Part shown: positions 22,470 to 32,000 of the stretch, piece after piece
How the letters are laid out: each line of letters begins with the position of its first letter
Position numbering within the stretch: position 1 is the stretch's first letter
Origin: Pseudomonas entomophila L48
GTDB lineage: Bacteria; Pseudomonadota; Gammaproteobacteria; Pseudomonadales; Pseudomonadaceae
Assembly: GCF_000026105.1 (NCBI RefSeq)
Contig: NC_008027.1
Coordinates: 365,501-429,500, forward strand
DNA: 64,000 nt
Direction of reading: 5' to 3'
The notes under the pieces: generated by a model
Databases searched by the model: none
What the model saw: only the letters and a program-made list of their open reading frames with translations
Told to the model about the DNA's origin: nothing
Position numbers and translations under genes: made by a program

Positions 22470-24167
22470 TCAGGCCTGCTTCACTTCACGCAGCGCCTTG
22501 CCCTTGACCGGTGCATCGCCCGCCACATAGTACTTGGCGGTGCTGCGCGGCAGCGGCTTGCGGCCACGGATCTTGTCCGAGATCTTCTCGGCGATCATGA
22601 TCGTGGTGGCGTTCAGGTTGCCGGTGATGATCAGCGGCATGATCGACGCGTCGACCACACGCAGGCCCTGCATGCCGTGCACACGGCCTTCGCCGTCTAC
22701 CACCGCCATGTCGTCGGTGCCCATCTTGCACGAGCAGGACGGGTGGAAGGCGGTTTCGGCGTGCTCGCGGATGAACTTGTCCAGTTCTTCGTCGGTTTGC
22801 ACGTGGGCGCCCGGGCTGATCTCGCGGCCGCGGAACGCGTCCAGCGCCGGCTGGGCCATGATTTCACGGGTCAGGCGGATGCCGTCGCGGAATTCCTGCC
22901 AGTCCTGCTCGGTGGACATGTAGTTGAACAGGATGCTTGGGTGCTGGCGCGGGTCTTTCGACTTGGCCTGGATGCGACCACGGGCTGGCGAGCGCATGGA
23001 GCCCATGTGCGCCTGGAAGCCGTGCTCTTTCACACCGTTGGAGCCGTTGTAGTTAATCGCTACCGGCAGGAAGTGGTACTGGATGTTCGGCCACTTGAAC
23101 TCAGGACGGGTGCGGATGAAGCCGCCGGCCTCGAACTGGTTGCTGGCGCCGATGCCGGTACCGTTGAACAGCCACTCGGCACCGATGGCCGGCTGGTTCC
23201 ACCACAGCAGCGATGGGTACAGCGACACCGGCTGGGTGCAGGCGTACTGCAGGTACAGTTCCAGGTGGTCCTGCAGGTTCTCGCCGACGCCCGGCAGGTC
23301 GTGGACCACCGGGATGTCGAGGCTTTCCAGCAGGGCGCGTGGGCCGACGCCGGAGCGCTGCAGCAACTGCGGCGAGGCGATGGCGCCGGAAGAAACGATG
23401 ACTTCCTTGCGGGCGCGGGCTTCGACGCGCTCTTCGCTGTCACCCACCAGGTAGGTCACGCCAACGGCACGCTTGCCGTCGAACAGCACGCGGTCGCTCA
23501 GGGCGTGGGTGACGATGGTCAGGTTCGGGCGCTTCTTGGCCTGGTCCAGGTAACCGCGGGCGGTGCTGGAGCGACGGCCTTTCTTGGTAACCGAACGGTC
23601 CATCGGGCCGAAGCCTTCCTGCTGGTAGCCGTTGAGGTCTTCGGTGCGCGGGTAACCGGCCTGCACGCCGGCTTCGACCATGGCGTGGAACAGCGGGTTG
23701 TTGCCGGCTTTCGGCGTGGCCACGCTGACCGGGCCTTCACCACCGTGGTAGTCGTTCGGGCCGATGTCCCGAGTTTCAGCTTTTCTGAAATAGGGCAGGC
23801 AGTCCAGATACGTCCAGTCCTCAAGGCCTGGCAGTTCCGCCCAGCCGTCGAAGTCCATGGCGTTACCACGGATGTAGCACATGCCGTTGATCAGCGAGGA
23901 GCCACCCAGGCCCTTGCCGCGGCCACATTCCATGCGGCGGCCGTCCATGAACGGCTCCGGGTCGGTCTCGTAGGCCCAGTTGTAGCGGCGGCCCTGCAGC
24001 GGGAAGGCCAGGGCGGCCGGCATCTGGGTGCGGAAGTCGAAGCGGTAGTCGGGGCCACCGGCTTCCAGCAGCAGCACGGAGACGCTGGCGTCTTCGGTCA
24101 GGCGGGTGGCCAGGGTGTTACCGGCCGAGCCGGCACCGACGATGATGTAGTCGAATTCTTTGGACAT
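22470..24167 (-). CDS. betA: Choline dehydrogenase
   Basis: 565 residues, a GMC-family flavoprotein. [14 protein letters not shown] (residues 7-20) binds [19 protein letters not shown] is the GMC signature 1 and the second signature contains [17 protein letters not shown]. The C-terminal HPSCSCKMG segment carries the catalytic His. It oxidises choline to betaine aldehyde at the membrane side of the cytoplasm. It follows betB by 77 bases in the same direction and shares its BetI control. Confidence 0.96.
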   Translation of the reverse strand: MSKEFDYIIVGAGSAGNTLATRLTEDASVSVLLLEAGGPDYRFDFRTQMPAALAFPLQGRRYNWAYETDPEPFMDGRRMECGRGKGLGGSSLINGMCYIRGNAMDFDGWAELPGLEDWTYLDCLPYFRKAETRDIGPNDYHGGEGPVSVATPKAGNNPLFHAMVEAGVQAGYPRTEDLNGYQQEGFGPMDRSVTKKGRRSSTARGYLDQAKKRPNLTIVTHALSDRVLFDGKRAVGVTYLVGDSEERVEARARKEVIVSSGAIASPQLLQRSGVGPRALLESLDIPVVHDLPGVGENLQDHLELYLQYACTQPVSLYPSLLWWNQPAIGAEWLFNGTGIGASNQFEAGGFIRTRPEFKWPNIQYHFLPVAINYNGSNGVKEHGFQAHMGSMRSPARGRIQAKSKDPRQHPSILFNYMSTEQDWQEFRDGIRLTREIMAQPALDAFRGREISPGAHVQTDEELDKFIREHAETAFHPSCSCKMGTDDMAVVDGEGRVHGMQGLRVVDASIMPLIITGNLNATTIMIAEKISDKIRGRKPLPRSTAKYYVAGDAPVKGKALREVKQA

Positions 24168-24244
24168 GAAAGTACCCTCGTGTTGGCGGTGATCAGGGAG
24201 CGGAAACGCCCGTGCGCGAAGGCACGGGCGTGGCTAGACAGGGT

Positions 24245-25717
24245 TTAGAAAACCGAGTTGTAGCCGCCCAGCTCGACCTGGACCGACTTGATGCGAGTGT
24301 ATTGAGCCAGCGAGCTGACGCCGTTCTCACGGCCGACGCCCGACTGCTTGTAGCCGCCGACCGGCATCTCTGCTGGCGATTCGCCCCAGGCGTTGATCCA
24401 GCAGATACCGGCTTCGAGCTTGTGGATGATGCGGTGGGCGCGGCTGATGTCGTTGGTGCACACGCCGGCGGCCAGGCCGTATTCGGTGTCGTTGGCGCGA
24501 CGGATGACTTCTTCTTCGGTCTCGTAGCTGAGGATGCTCATCACCGGGCCGAAGATCTCTTCCTTGACGATGGTCATGTCGTCGGTGCAGTCGGTGAACA
24601 CGGTCGGGGCTACGAAGGCGCCCTTGGCGAAGTCACCGGCAGTCAGACGCTCACCGCCGCACAGAACGCGGGCGCCTTCTTCTTTACCCTTGGCGATGTA
24701 CGAGAGCACGCTTTCCATGTGCTGGAAGCTGACCAGCGGGCCGAAGTTGGTGTTCTCGTCTTCCGGGTTGCCGGCACGGATGCGGGCGACGCGCTCGGCG
24801 ATCTTGGCTTCGAACGCGGCTTTCATCGCGGCAGGCACGAACACGCGGGTGCCGTTGGTGCAGACCTGACCGGAGCTGTAGAAGTTGGCCATCATGGCGA
24901 TGTCGGCGGCCTTGTCCAGGTCGGCGTCGTCGCAGATGATCAGCGGCGACTTGCCGCCCAGTTCCATGGTCACTTCCTTCAGCGACGAGCTGGAGGCGCT
25001 GGCCATGACTTTCTTGCCGGTGGTGGTGCCGCCGGTGAACGAGACTTTCTCGATGCGCGGGTGCTCGGTCAGCCAGGTGCCGACTTCGCGGCCGCTGCCG
25101 GTCAGGACGTTGAACACGCCGTTCGGCAGGCCGGCTTCGGTGAAGATCTCGGCCAGTTTCAGGGTGGTCAGCGAGGTGACTTCCGACGGCTTGAAGATCA
25201 TCGCGTTGCCGGCGGCCAGGGCCGGGGCGGATTTCCACAGGGCGATCTGGATCGGGTAGTTCCAGGCGCCGATACCGACGGTCACGCCCAGCGGCTCGCG
25301 GCGGGTGTAGACGAAGGACGATTCGCGCAGCGGGATCTGCTCACCTTCGATGGCCGGTACCAGGCCTGCGTAGTATTCCAGCACGTCGGCGCCGGTGACG
25401 ATGTCGACGTAACGGGTTTCCGAGTACGACTTGCCGGTGTCCAGGGTTTCCAGCATGGCCAGCTCGTCGTTGCGCTCACGCAGGATGTCGACGGCGCGGC
25501 GCAGGATGCGCGAACGCTGCATGGCGGTCATCGCGGCCCAGACTTTCTGGCCGCGCTCGGCGCTTTCGACGGCTTTTTCGACGTCGGCTTGGGTCGCGCG
25601 CTGCACATGGGCGAGGACTTCGCCGGTGGCCGGGTTGATGGCTTCGAAGGTGGCGTCGCTGCCAGCGTCGACGTAAGCGCCATCAATGTAGAGTTTTTGC
25701 GTTCCGAAACGGGCCAT
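24245..25717 (-). CDS. betB: Betaine aldehyde dehydrogenase
   Basis: 490 residues from the ATG at 25717, the standard length; upstream in-frame residues are rejected because the family starts [13 protein letters not shown]. The aldehyde dehydrogenase catalytic Glu is in TMELGGKSP and the Cys in [13 protein letters not shown]. It uses NAD(P)+ to turn betaine aldehyde into glycine betaine, an osmoprotectant and, in pseudomonads, a carbon source. It starts 38 bases after betI ends. Confidence 0.96.
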   Translation of the reverse strand: MARFGTQKLYIDGAYVDAGSDATFEAINPATGEVLAHVQRATQADVEKAVESAERGQKVWAAMTAMQRSRILRRAVDILRERNDELAMLETLDTGKSYSETRYVDIVTGADVLEYYAGLVPAIEGEQIPLRESSFVYTRREPLGVTVGIGAWNYPIQIALWKSAPALAAGNAMIFKPSEVTSLTTLKLAEIFTEAGLPNGVFNVLTGSGREVGTWLTEHPRIEKVSFTGGTTTGKKVMASASSSSLKEVTMELGGKSPLIICDDADLDKAADIAMMANFYSSGQVCTNGTRVFVPAAMKAAFEAKIAERVARIRAGNPEDENTNFGPLVSFQHMESVLSYIAKGKEEGARVLCGGERLTAGDFAKGAFVAPTVFTDCTDDMTIVKEEIFGPVMSILSYETEEEVIRRANDTEYGLAAGVCTNDISRAHRIIHKLEAGICWINAWGESPAEMPVGGYKQSGVGRENGVSSLAQYTRIKSVQVELGGYNSVF

Positions 25718-25755
25718 AGTGTCCTCGCAAGTGCAGTGTGTGGTTGGCTGCCGCG

Positions 25756-26412
25756 TCACGCTCCTGCCGGTTGGCTGGTCGCTGCGCGCGGCTGTTCAGA
25801 GGCCTGGTCGGTTGTGCCCAGGGACTGCTGTTTAGCCAGTTGTAGATCCATGTATTCGTAAGCGATGCGTACCGCCTGGTCGGTGTCGAATGCATCTCCC
25901 GACAGGGCGCCACGCAACCACAGGCCGTCGATCAAGGCTGCCAGCCCGCGGGCGGCCTTGCGCGCATGGTAGAGCGGCAGGACGCGGCGGAACTGACAGC
26001 ACAGGTTGGAGTACAGGCGGTGATCGTTGATCCGCTGCAACCTGTGCAAAGACGGCTGGTGCATGCTGGAGGCCCAGAAGGCCAGCCAGGTTTTCATTGC
26101 CGGGCCATTCACCTGGCTCGCATCGAAGTTGCCTTCGATGATCACCTTCAGGTGGGCACGCGGGCTGTCGTCCGTGAGTGCCTGACGACGCGCGATCACA
26201 CCCTCGTTGAGCATGTTCATGATGTGGCGCATCGTCGCTGCGATCAGGCCGTTCTTGTCCTGAAAGTAGTGACTGATGATGCCGTTCGACACACCGGCCA
26301 AACGGGCAATCAGCGCAATGCTGGCATCGCCCAGTCCGACCTGATCGACCGCCTGTAACGTGGCTTCGATCAACTGCTGGCGGCGGATGGGTTGCATACC
26401 GACCTTGGGCAT
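25756..26412 (-). CDS. betI: TetR-family repressor BetI
   Basis: 218 residues. The N-terminal helix-turn-helix (residues about 10-55) contains [36 protein letters not shown], as in E. coli BetI. The rest is the helical ligand domain that senses choline. The C-terminal tail ([20 protein letters not shown]) is polar and longer than in enteric forms. First gene of the betIBA operon, divergent from betT, with a palindromic operator 70 bases upstream. Confidence 0.95.
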   Translation of the reverse strand: MPKVGMQPIRRQQLIEATLQAVDQVGLGDASIALIARLAGVSNGIISHYFQDKNGLIAATMRHIMNMLNEGVIARRQALTDDSPRAHLKVIIEGNFDASQVNGPAMKTWLAFWASSMHQPSLHRLQRINDHRLYSNLCCQFRRVLPLYHARKAARGLAALIDGLWLRGALSGDAFDTDQAVRIAYEYMDLQLAKQQSLGTTDQASEQPRAATSQPAGA

Positions 26413-26481
26413 CTTGCTATCTCCTCAGGCCTGCGGGCAGACGACGAGCGGCTGCCTCGGCGAAGGCCAGTCTATTTTGTT

Positions 26482-26501
26482 TTGATTGAACGTTCAATCA
26501 A
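26482..26501. promoter_or_regulatory. BetI operator between betI and betT
   Basis: A perfect 20-base palindrome with half-site TTGATTGAAC. It resembles the known BetI box (ATTGAACGTTCAAT-like core). It lies in the only AT-rich part of the 479-base divergent gap, where the promoters of both directions should be; TTGATT at its edges could serve as -35 boxes in either direction (for betT a 17-base spacer leads to AGAATA). Confidence 0.82.
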
Positions 26502-26891
26502 TAAAGAATAAGCTCTGCGACAATTTGTGCCATTGACAGTTTTCAGGACGGTCAAGAGGACACGAATCGACACCCCAGGAAATCGTGTAACCCCCGGAAT
26601 ACAAGGCGTTGACGGGCATGAGCGATGCAAAGGACAGATTCTGCCGAGCGGTCATGGACTGCGCGGTCGGCCCTTGGAGCGGGCCAGGTGGTCTGTGGCG
26701 AATGCGCGCACCTTCTGCTGAGTGCGTGGCAAGGCGACAGGCGGCCGGTCTGTTTTTTTTGCAGCGTTTCGATTCGGGATCACGGTTTCCAGGGTGCTTT
26801 TATAACACCTTGCGCAGTAGGGCTATTGCACCAATTGCGTGGGAAATAACTGTTTAGCCTCCACTGCCGCACTGCCCGGAGCATTCGAGCA
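26502..26891. other. Long non-coding leader of betT
   Basis: 390 bases between the operator and the betT start without a convincing gene. Short open frames here lack ribosome binding sites and family resemblance. An eight-T run at about 26753-26760 and TTTTATAACACC at about 26799-26810 are the only AT-rich spots; the latter could be a second betT promoter. CGGAG at 26877-26881 is the betT ribosome binding site. Confidence 0.4.
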
Positions 26892-28895
26892 ATGAGTTCT
26901 GCTTCCCTGACAAAGCCTCCCGCCGAGCGGGTACGGGTCAATCGCGTGGTGTTCTTCACCTCGGCGATGATGATCCTCGTTCTGACTGCCTTGCTGATCG
27001 CTGTACCCGAAACCGCCGGCCAGGTGTTGGGCGTCGCCCAGAAATGGCTGACCCGTACCTTCGGCTGGTACTACATGCTGGTGATCTGCGGTTACCTGCT
27101 GTTCGTCGTCTACCTGGCCTTCTCCGACTTCGGCAAGCTCAAGCTGGGCGGCAAGGACGACACCCCCGACTTCAGCTACGGCGCCTGGGCCGGCATGCTG
27201 TTCTCCTCGGGCATCGGTATCTCGCTGCTGTACTTCGGTGCCTCCGAGCCGCTGGACCACTACTTCAACCCACCGGAAGGTACCCCTGCCAGCCTCGCGG
27301 CCGCGCGCCAGGGCCTGCAACTGACCTTCCTGCACTGGGGCCTGCATGGCTGGGCAATCTACGCCCTGGTCGGCCTGGCCGTGGGTTACTTCGCCTACCG
27401 CCACAACCAGCCGCTGGCACTGCGCTCGGCGCTGTACCCGCTGGTCGGTGAGCGTTGGGTCAAGGGCGGTGCCGGCCATGCCGTGGACATCTTCGGCATG
27501 TTCGTCACCCTGCTGGGCTTGGTGACCAACCTCGGTATCGGTTCGATGCAGGTGGCCTCGGGCCTTGAGTACCTGTTCGGCATGGATCACAGCAAGACCA
27601 ACCTGCTGGTGGTGATCCTGGTCATGGCGGGCGTTGCCACCGTGGCCGCGGTGTCGGGCGTGGAGAACGGCATCCGCCGCCTGTCCAACCTGAACATCCT
27701 GCTGTTCAGCGGCCTGCTGATCTTCGTGCTGCTGGCCGGCAATACCCTGCACCTGCTCAACGGCTTCGTGCAGAACATCGGCGACTACCTCAACGGTGTC
27801 GTGCTGAAGACCTTCGACCTGTATGTCTATGAAGGCGATGGCGACAAGTCCGAGCGCTGGCTGGGCCTATGGACCGTGTTCTACTGGGCCTGGTGGATCT
27901 CCTGGGGCCCGTTCGTCGGCATGTTCATCGCCCGTATCTCCAAGGGCCGCACCGTGCGCCAGCTGGTCAGCGGCGTGCTGCTGATCCCGCTGGGCTTCAC
28001 CCTGGCCTGGCTGTCGATCTTCGGTAACACCGCATTGGACCTGGTGATCAACCAGGGGGCGGTGGAGCTGGGCAAGACCGCGCTCGAACAGCCGTCGATG
28101 TCGATCTACCAACTGCTGGAATTCTTCCCGGCCGCCAAGGTCGTCATCGGTGTGGCAGTGTTCGTCGGCTTCGTGCTGTTCCTGACCCCCGCCGACTCCG
28201 GCGCGGTGATGATGGCCAACCTGTCGTGCAAAGGCGGCAAGGTCGACGAAGACGCCCCGCACTGGATGGTGGTGTTCTGGTCGGTGGTCATCACCCTGGT
28301 CACCATCGGCCTGATGTTCGCCGGTAACTTCGAGGCGATGCAGACCATGGTGGTGCTGGCCGGCCTGCCGTTCTCGGTGGTTCTGGTGCTGTTCATGTTC
28401 GGCCTGATGAAGGCCATGAAGCAGGACGTCGCGGTCGAGAGCGAGCGCGCCGAGCTGGCCGCCCGTGGCCGTCGCGGCTTCAGCGAGCGCCTGAGCCAGC
28501 TGGACCTGCAGCCGACCCAGGCCGTGGTGCAGCGCTTCATGGACAAGCAGGTCAGCCCGGCGCTCAAAGAAGCCGCCGAGCAGCTGCGCACCCTGGGCTT
28601 CGAAGTCGAGACCCGTGTTGGCCAGTCGCGCAACATGATGGGCCTGCGGGTGATGATGGACGAGGGCAACCCCTTCGTCTACGAAGCCAGCCTGGACGGC
28701 TACATGGCCGCGCCGAGCGAGGCGCCGGTCGAGGGCGAGCCGGAAGTGCGCCAGCGCTTCTACCGTGCCGAGGTGTACCTGCATGATGGCAGCCAGGAAT
28801 ACGACCTGATGGGCTTCACCCGCGAGCAGATCGTGCGTGACGTGCTGGATCAGTTCGAAAGCCACCGCCAGTTGCTGGGGCGCGTGTACAGCTGA
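26892..28895 (+). CDS. betT: Choline transporter BetT, BCCT family
   Basis: 667 residues (E. coli BetT is 677). Twelve membrane helices fill residues about 20-510. Helix 8 has the BCCT signature WAWWISWGPFVGMFIARISKGRT. A cytoplasmic C-terminal domain of about 150 residues (from about 520) ends the protein, the part that senses osmotic state in related carriers. It imports choline with proton coupling and so supplies BetA and BetB. Divergent from betIBA across the BetI operator and followed by an intrinsic terminator. Confidence 0.96.
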   Translation: MSSASLTKPPAERVRVNRVVFFTSAMMILVLTALLIAVPETAGQVLGVAQKWLTRTFGWYYMLVICGYLLFVVYLAFSDFGKLKLGGKDDTPDFSYGAWAGMLFSSGIGISLLYFGASEPLDHYFNPPEGTPASLAAARQGLQLTFLHWGLHGWAIYALVGLAVGYFAYRHNQPLALRSALYPLVGERWVKGGAGHAVDIFGMFVTLLGLVTNLGIGSMQVASGLEYLFGMDHSKTNLLVVILVMAGVATVAAVSGVENGIRRLSNLNILLFSGLLIFVLLAGNTLHLLNGFVQNIGDYLNGVVLKTFDLYVYEGDGDKSERWLGLWTVFYWAWWISWGPFVGMFIARISKGRTVRQLVSGVLLIPLGFTLAWLSIFGNTALDLVINQGAVELGKTALEQPSMSIYQLLEFFPAAKVVIGVAVFVGFVLFLTPADSGAVMMANLSCKGGKVDEDAPHWMVVFWSVVITLVTIGLMFAGNFEAMQTMVVLAGLPFSVVLVLFMFGLMKAMKQDVAVESERAELAARGRRGFSERLSQLDLQPTQAVVQRFMDKQVSPALKEAAEQLRTLGFEVETRVGQSRNMMGLRVMMDEGNPFVYEASLDGYMAAPSEAPVEGEPEVRQRFYRAEVYLHDGSQEYDLMGFTREQIVRDVLDQFESHRQLLGRVYS

Positions 28896-28912
28896 TCACG
28901 GCTGAAGTGAAC

Positions 28913-28935
28913 AAGGGGCCCGGCGCGCAAGCGTC
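28913..28935 (+). terminator. Intrinsic terminator after betT
   Basis: GC-rich hairpin (aaggggcccggcgc / gcgtcgggcctttt, one mismatch) followed by TTTT, 18 bases after the betT stop. Confidence 0.8.
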
Positions 28936-29029
28936 GGGCCTTTTGTCGTTTCAGGGGCGAAATATGTAGTGCCTGCGGTGTGCGGGTGCGGGGGCATGGT
29001 GGCGGTTCATCAACGAACGGGCCTTTCCC

Positions 29030-32000
29030 ATGACCATGACATCGACACCGATATTTGACTTCAAGAGCGCCGTTACCAGGCAGTTCGCCGACCGTCCGAC
29101 CCTGCGCCAGGTGCTGAGCGAACACTTGCTGCAGGTGCTGCTCGAGGAATTGCCCTGGCTGACCTTCGTTCAGCCAGGGCTGACATCCGCCGACCCACTG
29201 ACCCTGGACAGTCCCGACCCCGACACCGAGTACTGGACGACAGCCCCGCTGGTGGATGTCATGTTGCAGGCCATGCTGGACGGTGCACCGCTGGATCTTG
29301 AAGCGGTCGGCGAGCGCCACTACAACTTGGGCTTGGCGCAACCCCATCGCTTCGCCGGTTCGCACGATCCACTGGATACGCGCCGTCTGGTGGGCATTTC
29401 GCCGGCACTCAACACCTTGCTGGCGAAACTGATTGACCTGCTGCGCCAGGCCCAGGTGGCGTACTGGCGTGGGCAGGGCAGTTCAGGCAAGAGTCGTGAC
29501 CGCTGGCTGCAATTGCTGTTGAAGATGGCGCTGCTGCGCAACCTGCCGCTGCAGGGGTTGGATGACCAGCAGCAGGCCCTTGTCCGTGGGTTGATCCAGG
29601 GCGGCGACGATCAACCTTCGGTGTTCGTGGTGGAGGCCAAGCTGACCGCGGATGGGCAGCAATACGACGTCCTGCAGCCAGGTTTGCTGGTGGTGGGCGA
29701 GTGGGACGAGCGCGAGATCGTGCTCTGGTGCGCGCCGTCGAGCCAGGTCAGGCCTTTCGATTCGGTGGACGACTTCGCCCTGTCGCTGCGTGATGAGCTG
29801 GCGCTGAGCTACCGGTTCACCGCCATGGCCTGGGACCGTCACCAGCTCGAGGGGAATGTGTTCGCGCAGTGGGTTGCGTTGCTGCTCGAGGGCATGCTCG
29901 AGCGCATCGGGCAACTGCGCTTGCAGGGGCTGACCCTGGCCGAGCTGGAGGCGCATTGCGCGGCGCTGAGCGACCCTGCGCAGTGGTTCGTGGACGGGTA
30001 CTTCGTCGAAGAGGACGGTTCGCCAGCGGTCCCTCCAGGCATAGGCTTTGCGTCGGCACGCGACAGCTTCGCCTATCAGTCGGGGTTGTTGGCCTTGGCG
30101 CTGGATCAGGCAGACGCCGAGGGTGTGGCGGCGCTGGACGGGATCCTGGACCTGCAGGCCTATGCCCGCCAGCAATTGCGCGCACAGATGCTCAAGGACT
30201 ACCCGGTGGAGGCCAATTACTTTCCCGATGAGCTGGTCCTGGCGCTACGGGTCGCCAAGGGCATGCCGGGAGGTACGGGTACCGGCAGCGGTGGCGGCGA
30301 ACCTCTTGAGTCGGTGGGCGAGAAGACCCTGACCGAGTTTGCCATCGCCAATCTCAGCGGTTTGGGGGACGCCTTCATCAGCGAGATCCGGCACACCAAC
30401 GATCAACTGATCGAGCCATGGATGAATGCCGAGTATGTGAAAGAGCTGGTGCGCAAGGTCGATATCGGTGGCCGTTACCCCGCGTATGTAGCGGATGCCT
30501 TGGACGACCCGGCGACCCGTTCCGAGCGTACACGGCGCTTCGCCCGGGAGTGGCGCCAGTCGCTGCGCTTCAGTGCGCTGCAGGCGAAACTTGACCGCAA
30601 GCTCACTGAAGCGGGGCTGCAGTGTGTCGTCGACCTGTGCGATGGGCATGTCGATGCAGCGTCGAAGACCAGCGGCTTGGTCCCGCTGGCCTTCAAGCGT
30701 CAGCCGACGTCCGGCCAGCACGACCTGGTGCGCGGCATGTTCGTGCTGTTCTCGACCGAGCCCGCGGTGGTGTTGCTCTATCGCCCTCTGCATGCGCAGG
30801 ACCCATTGCGGCAATTTTCCAGCGTGGCCGACATGATGGCGGCCATTCGCGCATCGTCCCTGCTGCAAGAGAGCATCCTCGCCTGGATGGATGAACGCGT
30901 TCGGCCCATCTACGCCAACGGTGGCTTCAGCGAGCCCCATGTCGCTTACATTGGCATCGACCCGTTCCAGTTGCCTGACAAGCCGGAACCGGCCCAGTTC
31001 GATGCGCAGTTGTGGCTGAGCGATGTGGATGAAAAGCTGTACACGGCCAACCGGGCCATGCTCATGGCACTGGCTGATGAGCAGAGCACGTCGAATGCCG
31101 AAAGCCGCTGGGCGATGCTCGCCAAAGGTGCATGGCTGTTGTTCGATACCGCCACCGTGCTGGTGCGGGGGCCGGTGGCCTCGGTGGCTTGGCTGGTGCA
31201 GAGCCTGGCCAGCCTGCAGGGCGACGGTGAGGCGCTCGAGCAAGGCACTGAGTTCCAGCGCTCCTTGGCGACTGTTGACCTGATCATCAACCTGGGCATG
31301 GCGATGCTGCATGCCCGGCTGCCAACGGCCGGTGTGAAGGGGCCGAGGCCGCTGCCCCAGGGGATTGCGTTCGAAGGCGCTCCTGCCCAGGATGGTGGCT
31401 ACGCGGCAGCGAGGGTCGAGCCGATCGCAGGTAAGGTCGGCATGCCAGGTCCACTTGGCTTGGCAAAGCACTTGCACCTCGATCTCACCTGGCGCGGCAA
31501 CCAGGGCTTCAACTGGTTGGCGCCGGAGCAGCGCAAGGTGTTGCTGGCAATGCGTTCGAGTATCGAGTTGAAGGGCCGGCGACCTACTCAGGCTGGACTG
31601 TATGAGGTTGGCGCAGGCCACTATGTCTCGATGTCGGGCGAAACCTTTGCCGTGAGCGTGACGGGTGATCAGACCCGTGTGGTCGATAGCGCGGGCAAGG
31701 CAGGGCCGTGGCTCGTCTTCGAGCAGGGGGCCTGGCGAATCGATACCCGGCTGCGCCTTGATGCAGGCATGCCCAAAGTGCGTCTGGAGCAGCAGTTCAC
31801 AAAGCTGAGGGTATCCACTGATAGCTACACCGATAATGCCAATCTGGAACTGGCAGCGTTTGCCCGTTGCAGTGCGCAAGTCGCCCAGACTCACGGGCGC
31901 ATCGAGCATGTAGAGAAGCTGAAAAGCCAGGAGCAAGGTCGGCGTCTCGAGGCTGAAAATGCCGAGGATGCTTCGTTCGACTGGCAGAGCTCCGACCGGA

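Noticed and set aside
26527..26857. Small open frames in the betT leader
   Set aside because: No ribosome binding site, overlapping alternatives in several frames and no recognisable protein.
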